DNA of 64,000 bases, from the NCBI RefSeq assembly GCF_024753285.1, contig NZ_JANUGW010000016.1:1-64000 (forward strand). Direction: 5' to 3'. Below the pieces are notes generated by a model that worked only from the letters and a program-made list of their open reading frames with translations, was not told the origin of the DNA and did not search any database. Source of the stretch: Massilia pinisoli (GTDB lineage: Bacteria; Pseudomonadota; Gammaproteobacteria; Burkholderiales; Burkholderiaceae_D). A program made the translations under genes and the position numbers. Shown here piece by piece: positions 1 to 9,157 of the stretch; within the stretch, counting starts at the first letter, position 1; the number at the start of each line of letters is the position of its first letter.

Positions 1-16
1 GGCCGCCCACCCTACG
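1..16. repeat. Partial GTAGGGTGGGC-family repeat at the window edge
   Basis: GGCCGCCCACCCTACG is one arm of the inverted-repeat family seen again near 24.5, 30.6 and 51.4 kb. The other half lies outside the window. It sits just downstream of the last gene of the efflux operon, as the other copies sit between genes. Confidence 0.6.
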
Positions 17-43
17 AAAAACGGCACAAGTAGCCGCACGGGC

Positions 44-1195
44 TTAATTGGCCATGTTTTTCGCGACGATCGCATCGGTGGCCGCCTGCGCCTGCTGCAA
101 CGGCTGGTTGAGCACCGTCGTCGCATACGCCGGCGCCGGCGGCGCCACGGTGCCGAGCGCGCCGCCGCCCGGGTGGCTGATGTCCACGTCGACGGTGGCC
201 GACAGCCCCACGCGCAGCGGATGCGCGGCCAGCTCCTTCGGATCGAGCGAGATGCGCACGGGCACCCGCTGCACGACCTTGATCCAGTTGCCCGTCGCGT
301 TCTGCGCCGGCAGCAGCGAGAACGCGCTGCCGGTGCCCGCGCCGAGGCCCACGACCTTGCCGTGGTAGACCACCTTGCTGCCGTAGATGTCGGCCTCGAT
401 CGTCGCGGCCTGGCCCACACGGATGTCGCGCAGCTCCGATTCCTTGAAGTTGGCGTCGACCCACAGCTGGTCCAGCGGCACGATCGACAGCAGCGGCGCG
501 CCCGGTGCGATGCGGCTGCCCACCTGCACGCTGCGCTTCGCGACATAGCCCGTCACCGGCGCCACGATGGCGTTGCGGCGCGCGGCGAGCCATGCGGCCA
601 GATAGTCGGCCTTCGCGGCCAGCACGTTCGGGTGCTCGGCGGGAGCGACGCCGGCCACCGTCACGCGTGCCGCGGCCAGCTGCTTCTGCGCGACGTCCAA
701 CGCGGCCTTCGCATCGTCGACAGCGCGACGGGCATGCGCGACGTCCTCGCCGGAGACGACGTTGTCGGCCGCCAGCGGTGCCCGGCGCGCCAGGTCTTCC
801 TGCTTCGCCTTCAACTCCACGCGGCGCTGCTCGACGACGGCCTCGTACTGCGCGACGCTCGTGTAGCGCTCGCGCTGCTGGCGCACCGCGGTGCCCAGCC
901 GGGCCTCGGCCTGCGCGAGCGCGACTTCCGCATCGGACGGGTCGAGCCGGACGATTTCCATACCGGCCTGCACGAGCTGGGTCTCGTCGGCGCGGATCTC
1001 GACGACGCTGCCCGTCACCTGCGACGACACGTTCACGAGGTTGCCGCCGACATAGGCGTTGTCCGTCTCGACGCGCTTGGACAGGACCAATGCGTAATAG
1101 GCTGCGTAGGCCGCGCCGGCGGCGAGGAAGGCGGCCGTGATGCCGGCCAGGACGATGCGGCGTTTCTTGTTGTTCGGTTGGGTGTCGGTGCTCAT
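44..1195 (-). CDS. emrA: EmrA/HlyD-family periplasmic adaptor of a tripartite efflux pump
   Basis: A 383-residue membrane fusion protein that links an inner-membrane MFS pump to an outer-membrane channel. It has a short cytoplasmic N-terminus with NNKKRR, one membrane anchor at about residues 14-36, then the lipoyl/barrel region containing ETDNAYVGG and VSSQVTGSV, a long coiled-coil hairpin, and a C-terminal barrel with LSATVDVDI. These are typical of EmrA. It is the last gene of a four-gene leftward operon (marR, emrB, outer-membrane factor, emrA), 4 bases after the channel gene. Substrate cannot be told from sequence; drugs or aromatic acids are usual for this family. Confidence 0.93.
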   Translation of the reverse strand: MSTDTQPNNKKRRIVLAGITAAFLAAGAAYAAYYALVLSKRVETDNAYVGGNLVNVSSQVTGSVVEIRADETQLVQAGMEIVRLDPSDAEVALAQAEARLGTAVRQQRERYTSVAQYEAVVEQRRVELKAKQEDLARRAPLAADNVVSGEDVAHARRAVDDAKAALDVAQKQLAAARVTVAGVAPAEHPNVLAAKADYLAAWLAARRNAIVAPVTGYVAKRSVQVGSRIAPGAPLLSIVPLDQLWVDANFKESELRDIRVGQAATIEADIYGSKVVYHGKVVGLGAGTGSAFSLLPAQNATGNWIKVVQRVPVRISLDPKELAAHPLRVGLSATVDVDISHPGGGALGTVAPPAPAYATTVLNQPLQQAQAATDAIVAKNMAN

Positions 1196-1199
1196 GGTT

Positions 1200-2642
1200 T
1201 TACTTGGTGTCCGATTGGGTGAGGGCGTGCGCAGTCGCGTGATAGCCGCCGCCGAGCGCTTTCACGAGGGCGACCTGGGTTTGCAGGCGTGCATCCGTCA
1301 GTTGCAGGTCGACGTCGCGCTGGCGCAGCACGGCCTGTCTCGCCTGCAGCACGGCGGCGCGGTCCGCCAGGCCACGCGCCATTCGGGCCTCCGCGTTCGC
1401 CGCCAGCTTGCGGCTTGCGGCCGTCGTGGCGGCGTGCGCCTCCGCTTCCTTGGCGATGCCTTGCAACGTGGCCGCTTCGCGCGCGACGTCGCGCACGGCG
1501 TCGAGCACGGCCTCGTTGTACTCGGCCAGCAGTTCGTCGCGGCTGCTGCGCGCCTGGCCCAGCTGGGCGTGCAGGCGGCCGCTGTCGAACAGCGGGAGGT
1601 CGAGCGTGGCGCCCAGCAGCGGCGTGCGGCTCGGGTAGCGCAGCAGCTTGCCCAGCGACGTCGCATCGAGGCCGATGACGGCCGCGAGATTGATGTCGGG
1701 CCGGAACGCCGCTTCGCTGGCGGCCACACGTCCCAGCTGCGCCTCCACGCGCCAGCGCGCGGCCTGCAGGTCGGGCCTGCGCGCGAGCAGCTCCATGCCG
1801 AGTTCGCGCGGCACGGCATCGATGGCCGGTGCGGGCTGGAAGCGTGCGAGGTCGTTCAATGCCGTGGCGTCGCCGCCGATCAGCGCGCGCAAGCCTTCGC
1901 GCTCGCGCGCGGCGTCCGTATCGTAGCGTGCCGCCTGTTCCTGCAGGCCCGCGAGGTCCTGCTCGGCCGTCTGCAGGGCATCCACGCTGACGAGGCCATG
2001 GGCCATGCGCGCCTTGCGATCCGCGACGAGGTCGCGCTGCAGGGCGACGAGGGCATTCGTGTTGTCCTGGCGCGCCCACAGCATCTGCAGGCGCAGATAG
2101 CTTTGCACGACGGACGCCGCCAGCACCTGGCGGGCCTGCGCGGCTTCCGCGGCGGCCGCATTCGTCTCGCCCAGCGCGGCCGCGATCAGCGCGCGGTGCT
2201 TGCCCCACCAGTCGACGTCGTACGACGCGCGCAGCGCGACGTTCGCATCGTTGAACCACGCGCCCCCGATCGGTGGCGGGAAGAAGCCGTTCGACGAATA
2301 GCGCTGGCGGTTCAGGCTTGAGGCGAGGTCGACGCGGGCGCCTTCGTTGGCCGCCGCCACGCCAAATGCGGCGCGCGCGCTCGCGACGCGCGCGGCGGCC
2401 ACTGCCAGAGTCGGGCTGTCGCGCAGGGCGCGCGCGACGAGCGCGTTCAGCTGCGGGTCGTGGTAGTCGAGCCACCACTGTTCCGCGGGCCACGCGTCGG
2501 CCGGCAGCCGGATGCTCGCGGCGTGCTGCGCATGCGCGACGTCGGGACCGTGCGCTTTGTCGGTGTCCGGCGGGACGCTGATGCAGCCAGACAGCAGCGC
2601 CAGCGCCGCGGCCGCGATGGGAAGAAATCGGATGTGTCGCAC
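1200..2642 (-). CDS. NodT-type outer-membrane efflux lipoprotein (TolC-like factor)
   Basis: A 480-residue RND/MFS outer-membrane factor. The N-terminus is a lipoprotein signal with lipobox LSGC at about residues 17-20, followed by two repeats of the OEP coiled-coil domain (SPTLAVAAARVASAR in the first half, RRPDLQAARWRVEAQLG in the second), the standard layout of the NodT family. It would form the trimeric channel of the pump encoded by its neighbours. It follows emrB by 15 bases and precedes emrA by 4 bases, so the three are surely co-transcribed and make a complete envelope-spanning exporter. Confidence 0.93.
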   Translation of the reverse strand: MRHIRFLPIAAAALALLSGCISVPPDTDKAHGPDVAHAQHAASIRLPADAWPAEQWWLDYHDPQLNALVARALRDSPTLAVAAARVASARAAFGVAAANEGARVDLASSLNRQRYSSNGFFPPPIGGAWFNDANVALRASYDVDWWGKHRALIAAALGETNAAAAEAAQARQVLAASVVQSYLRLQMLWARQDNTNALVALQRDLVADRKARMAHGLVSVDALQTAEQDLAGLQEQAARYDTDAAREREGLRALIGGDATALNDLARFQPAPAIDAVPRELGMELLARRPDLQAARWRVEAQLGRVAASEAAFRPDINLAAVIGLDATSLGKLLRYPSRTPLLGATLDLPLFDSGRLHAQLGQARSSRDELLAEYNEAVLDAVRDVAREAATLQGIAKEAEAHAATTAASRKLAANAEARMARGLADRAAVLQARQAVLRQRDVDLQLTDARLQTQVALVKALGGGYHATAHALTQSDTK

Positions 2643-2657
2643 GTTGGGGTCTTTCGG

Positions 2658-4208
2658 TTATTCGAGGGCCGCGTGGTCCACCCGCGCGGGCGCGGCGGCG
2701 GCCTTGGGCGGGCGGATCAAGAGCAACATCGGGATCACGGCCAGGGTCAAGAGCATCATCAGGCGGTAGTCGTCGACGTACGCGATCATCGATGCCTGGC
2801 GCGTGATCTCGCCGTTGATGAGGGCGGGGCCGGCCTGCGTCGCCATGTCGTACAGGCTCATTGGATCGTGCACGGCCGGGTTGGCGGGATTGATCTGTGT
2901 GGCCAGCGAGGCATGCGCGATCTGCGTGTTGCGCACGAGGAGGGCCTGGACGAGCGCGATGCCGATCGACGAGCCGATATTGCGCACGAGGCTGTACAGC
3001 GCCGTGCCTTCCGCGCGCATCTGCGGCGACAACGTGGCGAACGTGGCGGCCGACAGCGGCACGAACACGAGGCCCAGGCCCACGCCCTGGATCACGCCGG
3101 GCCACACGATGTCGGACTGCGACAGCACGAGCGTGTAATGCATCATCTGCCACAGCGAGAACGCCGTGATGGCGAAGCCGACGCCCAGCAGCAGCCGGAA
3201 ATCGACCTTGCCCGTCAGGCGCCCGACGATCATCATCGCGGCCATCGTGCCGAGGCCCGACGGCGCCGTCACGAGGCCCGCGAGCTTGGCGGGATAGCCC
3301 ATCAGGCCTTGCAGCATCGTCGGCATCAGCGCGCGCGTCGCGAACAGCACCATGCCCACGATGAAGATCAGCAGCAGGCCCGTGACGTAGTTGGCGTTCT
3401 TCAGCAGGCGGAAGTCGACGAACGACTGGCCCGCCGGACGCGTCAGCGTGTGGCCGATGAAGTAGGCGAAGGCCAGTGTCGTCAGGATCAGTTCGACCCA
3501 CGTCTCCGTGGACGCGAACCAGTCGTTCTGTTCGCCGCGGTCGAGCAGCATCTGCAGCGCACCGATGGCGACGGACAAGGTGACGAAGCCGAACGTGTCG
3601 AAACGGATGCGGCGCGCCGGATCGACGTGATGGATGTAGCGCCAGATGCCCCAGAACGCGAGGGCGCCGATCGGCACGTTGATGAAGAAGACCCAGCGCC
3701 AGCTGTAGCTGTCCGTCAGCCAGCCGCCCAGGGTGGGGCCGAGGATCGGGCCGATCATCACGCCCATGCCCCACACGGCCATCGCGGAGCCATGCTTTTC
3801 GCGCGGATTGATGTCGAGGAGGACGGACTGCGACAGCGGCACGAGCGCCGCACCGAACACGCCTTGCAGCATGCGCGCGACCACGATTTCCGTCAGCGTG
3901 GCCGAGATCCCGCAGAGCACGGAGGCGGCGGTGAATCCGGCGACGGAGACGAGGAACACGCGCTTCAGGCCGAAGCGGTCGACGAGCCAGCCGTTCAGCG
4001 GCGTCGCGATGGCGGCTGCCACGATGAACGACGTCAGCACCCACGTGATCTGGTCCTGCGATGCCGACAGCGACCCCTGCATGTGCGGCAGCGCCACGTT
4101 GGCGATGGTGCCGTCGAGGGCCTGGATGATCGTCGCCAGCATGATCGAGATCGTGATCATGGTGCGGTTGATCGGGCGGCCCGGCGGCGCCGCTGCGGCC
4201 GTGCTCAC
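2658..4208 (-). CDS. emrB: EmrB-type MFS drug/proton antiporter, DHA2 family
   Basis: A 516-residue, 14-helix major facilitator of the DHA2 family. Visible motifs include IIQALDGTIANVALP at the start of helix 1, LVDRFGLKRVF (motif A) and GPILGPTLGGW (motif C, the antiporter signature). The chosen start is the GTG at 4208, whose GTGA overlaps the marR stop codon; a longer reading frame runs upstream but lies over marR. The protein pumps substrate in exchange for protons and works with the adaptor and outer-membrane factor encoded next. Confidence 0.93.
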   Translation of the reverse strand: MSTAAAAPPGRPINRTMITISIMLATIIQALDGTIANVALPHMQGSLSASQDQITWVLTSFIVAAAIATPLNGWLVDRFGLKRVFLVSVAGFTAASVLCGISATLTEIVVARMLQGVFGAALVPLSQSVLLDINPREKHGSAMAVWGMGVMIGPILGPTLGGWLTDSYSWRWVFFINVPIGALAFWGIWRYIHHVDPARRIRFDTFGFVTLSVAIGALQMLLDRGEQNDWFASTETWVELILTTLAFAYFIGHTLTRPAGQSFVDFRLLKNANYVTGLLLIFIVGMVLFATRALMPTMLQGLMGYPAKLAGLVTAPSGLGTMAAMMIVGRLTGKVDFRLLLGVGFAITAFSLWQMMHYTLVLSQSDIVWPGVIQGVGLGLVFVPLSAATFATLSPQMRAEGTALYSLVRNIGSSIGIALVQALLVRNTQIAHASLATQINPANPAVHDPMSLYDMATQAGPALINGEITRQASMIAYVDDYRLMMLLTLAVIPMLLLIRPPKAAAAPARVDHAALE

Positions 4209-4654
4209 AGGGCGTCCTCGATGCGCTTGCGCAGCGTTTCCAGCAACGTGGTGGCGGCGGCCAGCGCGGCGGGGTCGACGTCGGCCAGCAGGTCGGCGCG
4301 GAATGCGGTGGCCTCCTTCATCACTTCGGCGTACACGGTGCGGCCGGCGTCCGTCAGGTGCACGAGCTTGACGCGGCGGTCCGTGGGGGAGGGCGCGCGC
4401 GTGACGAAGCCGTCGCGCTCCAGCCGGTCCAGCATCGACACCATCGACGGTCCCTCGACGCCGACCAGGTCGGCCAGCGCCCGCTGCGACATCGGCTCGG
4501 CCGACTTGGCGATCATCGCGATCGTGACCCAGCCGGATTGGCCGATGCCGAGGTGCTTGAGGCGCTTGTCCAGCGCCAGCCGCCACAGCCGCGAGCTCGT
4601 GTGCAGCGCGGCCGAGAAGCGTTCGGCGGAGGCTTCAGGTAGGTGACTCATCAT
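4205..4654 (-). CDS. MarR-family transcriptional regulator of the efflux operon
   Basis: A 149-residue winged-helix protein. The recognition region is QRALADLVGVEGPSMVSMLDRL and the wing is DGFVTRAPSPTDRRVKLVHLT, both classic MarR. It is the first gene of the operon and overlaps emrB by 4 bases. A perfect palindrome starts 11 bases upstream of the start codon, which fits autorepression lifted by a small ligand, as for E. coli EmrR/MprA. There are two possible ATG starts (4654 and 4651); neither has a strong ribosome-binding site. Confidence 0.92.
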   Translation of the reverse strand: MMSHLPEASAERFSAALHTSSRLWRLALDKRLKHLGIGQSGWVTIAMIAKSAEPMSQRALADLVGVEGPSMVSMLDRLERDGFVTRAPSPTDRRVKLVHLTDAGRTVYAEVMKEATAFRADLLADVDPAALAAATTLLETLRKRIEDAL

Positions 4655-4664
4655 TAGGCATGAA

Positions 4665-4680
4665 ATAGATAGGTATCTAT
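4665..4680. promoter_or_regulatory. Likely MarR operator
   Basis: ATAGATA-GG-TATCTAT is a perfect 7+7 inverted repeat around two bases, AT-rich in a GC-rich genome, just upstream of marR. Position and size fit a MarR dimer site that blocks the promoter of the efflux operon. Binding is inferred, not shown. Confidence 0.65.
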
Positions 4681-4725
4681 CGAGTTTAATTCATGGAAAC
4701 AAACCGCGCAAGCGGCTGACGATTC

Positions 4726-4775
4726 GGGGTCAGAGCACGCTGCCCTGAATTTGCGGCAAACCGTGCTCTGACCCC
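4726..4775. repeat. GGGGTCAGAGCACG inverted repeat
   Basis: Two perfect 14-base arms, GGGGTCAGAGCACG (4726-4739) and CGTGCTCTGACCCC (4762-4775), enclose 22 bases. It lies between the divergently placed marR promoter and the end of the asparaginase gene. It has the look of a REP-type dispersed element; only this full copy was seen here. It could also end transcription of the asparaginase gene. Confidence 0.6.
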
Positions 4776-4787
4776 AATTCCGCCGCT

Positions 4788-5837
4788 TCAGATCGGCGAG
4801 TCCGGTTTCTCCAAGGTGAACACGGCATGCACGTCGCCCGCGACGATGCCGCGCGCGTTCTTGATCGGCGGCGCGCGGTACGGTTCGAGGTGCGCACGGC
4901 GTCTGTCGTCCAGCAGGCCCAGCTGGTCGAGCACGGCGAACGTGGCCGGGTGCAGCGCGCGCGGAGCGCCGTCCGCCACCTTGATCGCGATGCCGAGGCC
5001 GGCCGAGCGGATGCCGATGGCCTGCACGGCATCTGCGCCAATCTTCGCCACCCAGTCGCCGCCGCCGGCCTGCATCCACGCGAGGTCCGTGCGCGCATCG
5101 CCCGACACCATGTCCGGGTGCGCCGTCATCGCGTCGAACAGGTCGCCCAGCGCGCTGCCCAGGCGCGCGTCCGGTCCCGGCTGCGCGAGGCGCGCGTACA
5201 GGTGCGCGAGGCGCGCGAGCGGCATCGCGTAGTTCGGCGCCGAGCAGCCGTCGATGCCCATCGGCAGCGTGTCCTCGGCCATCTGCACGCATTCGGCCAA
5301 CGTCGCGCGGATCGCGCGCTGCAGCGGGTGGCCCGGGTCGACGTAGCCTTCGGTGGGCGCGCCGTGCAGCCGGCACCACGCGAGGAAGCCGCTGTGCTTG
5401 CCCGAGCAATTGTGGTGGACCGTGCGCCAGCGCCGTTCGGCCGGTACGGGCAGGCCCGCGGCGTCGTAGTACAGCGGCGCCGCGCAGCCGCAGGCGAGGT
5501 GCGTTTCGTCGAGGCCGATCTTGTCGAGGATAGCCGTCACGCCCACGAGGTGTTTTTCCTCGCCCGAGTGACTGGCGCACAGCAGCGCGAGTTCGGCCCG
5601 CGACAGGCCGAAGCGCGCCGGGCCGTCGTCGAGCACGAACGGCAGCGCCTGGAACGGCTTCAGCGCGGAGCGGGTGAACGTCATGAAGTCGGGATCGCCG
5701 GCCGACCACAGCAGCCGGCCGGCCACGTCGACGACGGCGATCGACCCGTAGTGAATGTTCTCGACCGCATAGCCGCCGGCAGTGTCGCCACCGGGCGGAT
5801 AGCCACGCGTCGTGGCGACCAGGGGGACTGGATGCAT
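4788..5837 (-). CDS. L-asparaginase II family protein
   Basis: A 349-residue protein of the COG4448 asparaginase family (Rhizobium-type), unrelated to the E. coli AnsA/AnsB fold. Family blocks seen are the N-terminal VENIHYGSIAVVD, FTRSALKPFQALPFV, the SHSGEEKH segment and HHNCSGKHSGFL, which supplies likely active-site residues. It should hydrolyse asparagine to aspartate and ammonia in the cytoplasm; no signal peptide is present. I chose the ATG at 5837 because AAGGAG lies 6-7 bases upstream and the extra 32 residues of the longer frame are not family-like. It stands alone. Confidence 0.88.
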   Translation of the reverse strand: MHPVPLVATTRGYPPGGDTAGGYAVENIHYGSIAVVDVAGRLLWSAGDPDFMTFTRSALKPFQALPFVLDDGPARFGLSRAELALLCASHSGEEKHLVGVTAILDKIGLDETHLACGCAAPLYYDAAGLPVPAERRWRTVHHNCSGKHSGFLAWCRLHGAPTEGYVDPGHPLQRAIRATLAECVQMAEDTLPMGIDGCSAPNYAMPLARLAHLYARLAQPGPDARLGSALGDLFDAMTAHPDMVSGDARTDLAWMQAGGGDWVAKIGADAVQAIGIRSAGLGIAIKVADGAPRALHPATFAVLDQLGLLDDRRRAHLEPYRAPPIKNARGIVAGDVHAVFTLEKPDSPI

Positions 5838-6169
5838 CGGTCTTCTCCTTCGCTTGGATGGGCGTTCCGAAGCCGACACTCTAACGGATATCGGCCGCGC
5901 GGCGCGCCCCGAAGACGGCTTGAACGTTGTCAAAAACTATATGCACTCGCAGCAATTCGGGGCGGATTTTCGACCGTTCATCCTGCCTTTTCGACGGTTC
6001 GGCCCTTCGCCGATGACGCTGCGCCCGGGCCTTCCTACACTGTCATCACTCGCCGCACATTATCGATGCGGCGATATGAAAAACGGCAGGACCGTCAAGC
6101 GCTCGGCGATTGTTTTGAGAGCGAGGCAGTGGTCCATTCTATATTTCGTATCTTGATTCCGGAGCAATC
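5838..6169. other. Gene-free region between the asparaginase gene and a small exported protein
   Basis: About 330 bases between divergent genes. No convincing coding sequence. It should hold both promoters. For the rightward gene, TTGAGA (6115-6120) and TATATT (6140-6145) are separated by 19 bases, a weak sigma-70 match. Confidence 0.4.
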
Positions 6170-6535
6170 ATGCGTATCGCACCCGTCCTGGCTTTCATCG
6201 GCGCCGCCACCATCTCTTTGTCCGCGTTTGCCGACTCGTCCATCCCGCCGGCCGTGGCCGCCGGCAACCTCGCCTCGGTGCAGGTCAAGGCCGCGCACAC
6301 CTACCTGAGCAAGGGCGACGCCGAGCACATGCGCGGTTCGTTCGAGCTGTCCGACGGCCGCACGATCACGGTGACGAACAAGATGAACAAGCTGTTCGTC
6401 GACCTGGACGGCAAGCACGAAGAACTGATCCCCGTCGGCGCGACGAAGTTCGTCACGCGCGACACGGGTACCCGCGTCGCGTTCGACCGGGTGCCGTACG
6501 CGGTCGAGGTCGTCGTCGACCAGGCGGCGCGCTGA
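6170..6535 (+). CDS. Small exported protein of unknown function
   Basis: 121 residues starting with a Sec signal peptide (MRIAPVLAFIGAATISLSAFA, cleavage likely after AFA) and ending in a compact domain of about 95 residues rich in beta-strand patterns (GSFELSDGRTITVTNKMNKLFVDLDG). GGAG lies 6 bases before the ATG. It is probably periplasmic. The family was not recognised. It stands alone between the asparaginase and pirin genes. Confidence 0.75.
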   Translation: MRIAPVLAFIGAATISLSAFADSSIPPAVAAGNLASVQVKAAHTYLSKGDAEHMRGSFELSDGRTITVTNKMNKLFVDLDGKHEELIPVGATKFVTRDTGTRVAFDRVPYAVEVVVDQAAR

Positions 6536-6614
6536 TGCCTCGCGCAGAACACGGCCGGCCTGGCCGATGCGGTCCGGGCCGGCACCTTTCACCGCGGCGC
6601 GCACGGGCCGCATG

Positions 6615-7469
6615 TCAGATTGGCGCGCCGAAGCGTCCCGCCTGATAATCGACGATCGCCTGCTGGATCTCCGCGCGCGTGTTCATCACGAACGGCCCGT
6701 GCGCCACGACCGGTTCGCGCAGCGGGAACGCATGGCCCAGCAGCAGGATGCTGTCGTGGTCGGCGCGGATCTCCAGTTCGTCGCCCGCCGGTTCGAACTC
6801 GGCCAGGTGGAACGCGCTGACCGTCTCCGGGCTGCACTCGATCACGCCGCGCACGACGTACAGGAACACGTTGCGGTCCAGCAGGCCATCCACGTGCAGG
6901 CGGCTGCCCGCCTTCATCTCCACCGTGCACAGCGACACGCCCGTCAGCGATTTTATGGGCCCCGTCACGCCGCCATGCGTGCCCGACACGAGGTGCACGC
7001 GCACGCCGGCGCCATCGTCCACGACGGGAATGTCGTCGCGCTGCAGTCCGATGTAGCGGGGCGCCGTCATCTTCAGCGCGGCCGGCAGGTTGACCCACAG
7101 CTGCAGGATCTCGAGCGGCCCGCCGCGTTCCATGAATTCGCGCGGCGACACTTCCGCGTGCACGATGCCGCGGCCGGCCGTCATCCATTGCACGCCGCCG
7201 GGGCCGATCACGCTTTCGTGGCCCGCGCTGTCGCGATGCGCGAGCAGGCCGTCGAGGATGAACGTGACGGTCTCGAAGCCGCGGTGCGGATGCGGCCCGA
7301 ACGGCAGGCCGTGGTTATGCGGCGGATAGACCTGCGGACCATGATGGTTGAGGAACAGGAAGGGGTCGACCTGGTCGAGATGCGGGCCCGGCACGGGACG
7401 CTGCGTGATGAGGTCGCCGATGTCGTCGCGCAGCGCGGGGTGGACTCTGCGGATGATCTTGTACGTCAT
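6615..7469 (-). CDS. Pirin family protein
   Basis: A 284-residue two-domain cupin. The N-terminal half has the pirin metal site in FGPHPHRGFETVTFILDG and QWMTAGRGIVHAE; the C-terminal half is the degenerate second cupin (RNVFLYVVRGVIEC, LLLGHAFPLREPVVAHGPFVMN). Some pirins act as quercetin dioxygenases, others as redox sensors, so the role is open. The ATG at 7469 is chosen for its AAAGGAAA ribosome site and family fit; a longer frame extends 47 residues upstream. It is transcribed divergently from the M20 peptidase gene. Confidence 0.9.
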   Translation of the reverse strand: MTYKIIRRVHPALRDDIGDLITQRPVPGPHLDQVDPFLFLNHHGPQVYPPHNHGLPFGPHPHRGFETVTFILDGLLAHRDSAGHESVIGPGGVQWMTAGRGIVHAEVSPREFMERGGPLEILQLWVNLPAALKMTAPRYIGLQRDDIPVVDDGAGVRVHLVSGTHGGVTGPIKSLTGVSLCTVEMKAGSRLHVDGLLDRNVFLYVVRGVIECSPETVSAFHLAEFEPAGDELEIRADHDSILLLGHAFPLREPVVAHGPFVMNTRAEIQQAIVDYQAGRFGAPI

Positions 7470-7588
7470 GTTCGTTTCCTTTGAATGGGTCGCCGATACG
7501 ATAACGGATTGCGGGAGGGGAGGTCGCCAGCGCCGTTTGCGCAACCCTGCTAGACTCGTTGCGCATTTGCAATCATGGAGACAAGACA

Positions 7589-9124
7589 ATGACCAAGAAG
7601 ACTTGCGCACGCAACCTGGCGGCGGCCATCAGCCTCGCCTGGGCAGCCGGCGCGATGGGCGCGCCGACCGCCGCCCCGGCCGTACCGAGCAGCACCGCGA
7701 TCAAGGCGGCCAAGCACGCCGTCACCGCCTACCGTGACGACGTCGTCGACACGCTCGCGAAGCTCGTCAGCTACAACACGGTGGCCGACAAAGACATCCC
7801 GTGCGAACGCAACCCGCGCCACCAGGCGTTCAAGACCTATCTGCACCAGGAAGCGGACCGGCTGGGCCTGGACTTCGCGGACTACGGCTGCGTGGCCGTC
7901 GTCGGCCTGGGCAAGAGTGACGATCGCGTGGGCCTCGTCGCGCACGGCGACGTGCAGCCCGTCGACCCCACCAAATGGAAGAAGTCGCCGTTCGAACTGG
8001 ACCGCACGAGCGAGCCGGGCCGCCTGCTGGCGCGCGGCGCCGAGGACGACAAGGGCCCCATCGCCACCGCGCTATATGCGATGAAGTCGCTGAAGGACAT
8101 GCACGTGCCGCTGTCCAAGCGCATCGAACTGTACGTCTACATGGCCGAGGAATCGGACTGGGGTCCGCTGGAAGCGTTCATGAAGACGCACACGCTGCCG
8201 CAGATGAACATCACGCTCGACGCCGAGTACCCGGCCGTGACGGCGGAGAAGGGCTACGGCACCTTGGCCGTCACGATGCCGAAGGCGGCCGCGCCGGCCC
8301 CCGCGACGGCGCCGTACGTGAAGGCATTCAAGGGCGGCTTCTTCGGCAGCCAGATTCCGGAAGACGCGCAAGCGACGGTCGCCAACGCGACGCCCGAACT
8401 GGAAGCGCAGATCCGCGCGCGCGCCGGCAAGCAGACGGGCATGCACTACCAGTTCGAGTGGAAGGACCATGACCTCGTCGTCACGGGCAAGGGCCTGTCG
8501 GCACACTCGTCGAAGCCGGAAGACGGCGTCAACGCCATCAGCATGCTGGCCGATGCGCTGGCCGTGCAGCCGTGGCCGGACACGACCGCCGGCGCGCTCG
8601 TCAACTTCCTCAACGAGATGGTGGGTACCGGCTACTTCGGCGAGAAGTTCGGCAGCATCGCCTACCGCGACGCATTCATGGGCCCGATGACGTTCGCGCC
8701 GACGGTGATCCGCCAGCACGACGACGGCGGCATCGAAGTGGCGATCAACATCCGCCGCCCGCAGGGAAAGACGGCCGAGCAGCTGACGAACGAGATCAAT
8801 GCCGCGCTCGCGCAATGGCAGGGCGCGCACGTGCAGCCGGCGGACGTGAAGATGCAGATCGGCGACCCGTGGGTCCAGCAGGACGCGCCGCAATTGCCCG
8901 TGCTGATGAAGACGTTCTCGTACTTCACCGGCATCAAGGATGCGAAGCCGATCGCCATCGGCGGCGGCACGAATTCGCGCCTGTTCCCGCATGCCGTCAG
9001 CTTCGGCCCGGCGATGCCGCACACGGTCTACACGGGCCATTCCGAACACGAGTTCATCACGACCAAACAGTTGCTGCTGAACCTCGAGATGTACACGGCC
9101 GTGCTGGCCGAGCTTGCCAAATAA
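7589..9124 (+). CDS. Exported M20-family dipeptidase
   Basis: A 511-residue metallopeptidase with an N-terminal Sec signal (ISLAWAAGAMGAPTAAP). Metal-ligand blocks of the M20 family are visible: VAHGDVQPVD, RGAEDDKGP, YMAEESDW, LDAEYP and YTGHSEHEF. The lid/dimerisation domain is inserted around residues 210-350. It should hydrolyse small peptides in the periplasm with two zinc ions. GGAG is 8 bases before the ATG at 7589; an ATG 30 bases upstream lacks a ribosome site. Confidence 0.9.
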   Translation: MTKKTCARNLAAAISLAWAAGAMGAPTAAPAVPSSTAIKAAKHAVTAYRDDVVDTLAKLVSYNTVADKDIPCERNPRHQAFKTYLHQEADRLGLDFADYGCVAVVGLGKSDDRVGLVAHGDVQPVDPTKWKKSPFELDRTSEPGRLLARGAEDDKGPIATALYAMKSLKDMHVPLSKRIELYVYMAEESDWGPLEAFMKTHTLPQMNITLDAEYPAVTAEKGYGTLAVTMPKAAAPAPATAPYVKAFKGGFFGSQIPEDAQATVANATPELEAQIRARAGKQTGMHYQFEWKDHDLVVTGKGLSAHSSKPEDGVNAISMLADALAVQPWPDTTAGALVNFLNEMVGTGYFGEKFGSIAYRDAFMGPMTFAPTVIRQHDDGGIEVAINIRRPQGKTAEQLTNEINAALAQWQGAHVQPADVKMQIGDPWVQQDAPQLPVLMKTFSYFTGIKDAKPIAIGGGTNSRLFPHAVSFGPAMPHTVYTGHSEHEFITTKQLLLNLEMYTAVLAELAK

Positions 9125-9132
9125 ACCTCCTC

Positions 9133-9157
9133 TGCGGGCACGGTTGACGTGCCCGCA
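9133..9157 (+). terminator. Hairpin after the M20 peptidase gene
   Basis: TGCGGGCACG-GTTGA-CGTGCCCGCA is a perfect 10-bp stem with a 5-base loop, 8 bases after the stop codon, followed by TCCTTCCTT rather than a pure T run. Confidence 0.65.

Noticed and set aside
1192-4044. 950-codon minus-strand frame
   Set aside because: Overlaps emrB, the outer-membrane factor and emrA in another frame and has no family-like motif.
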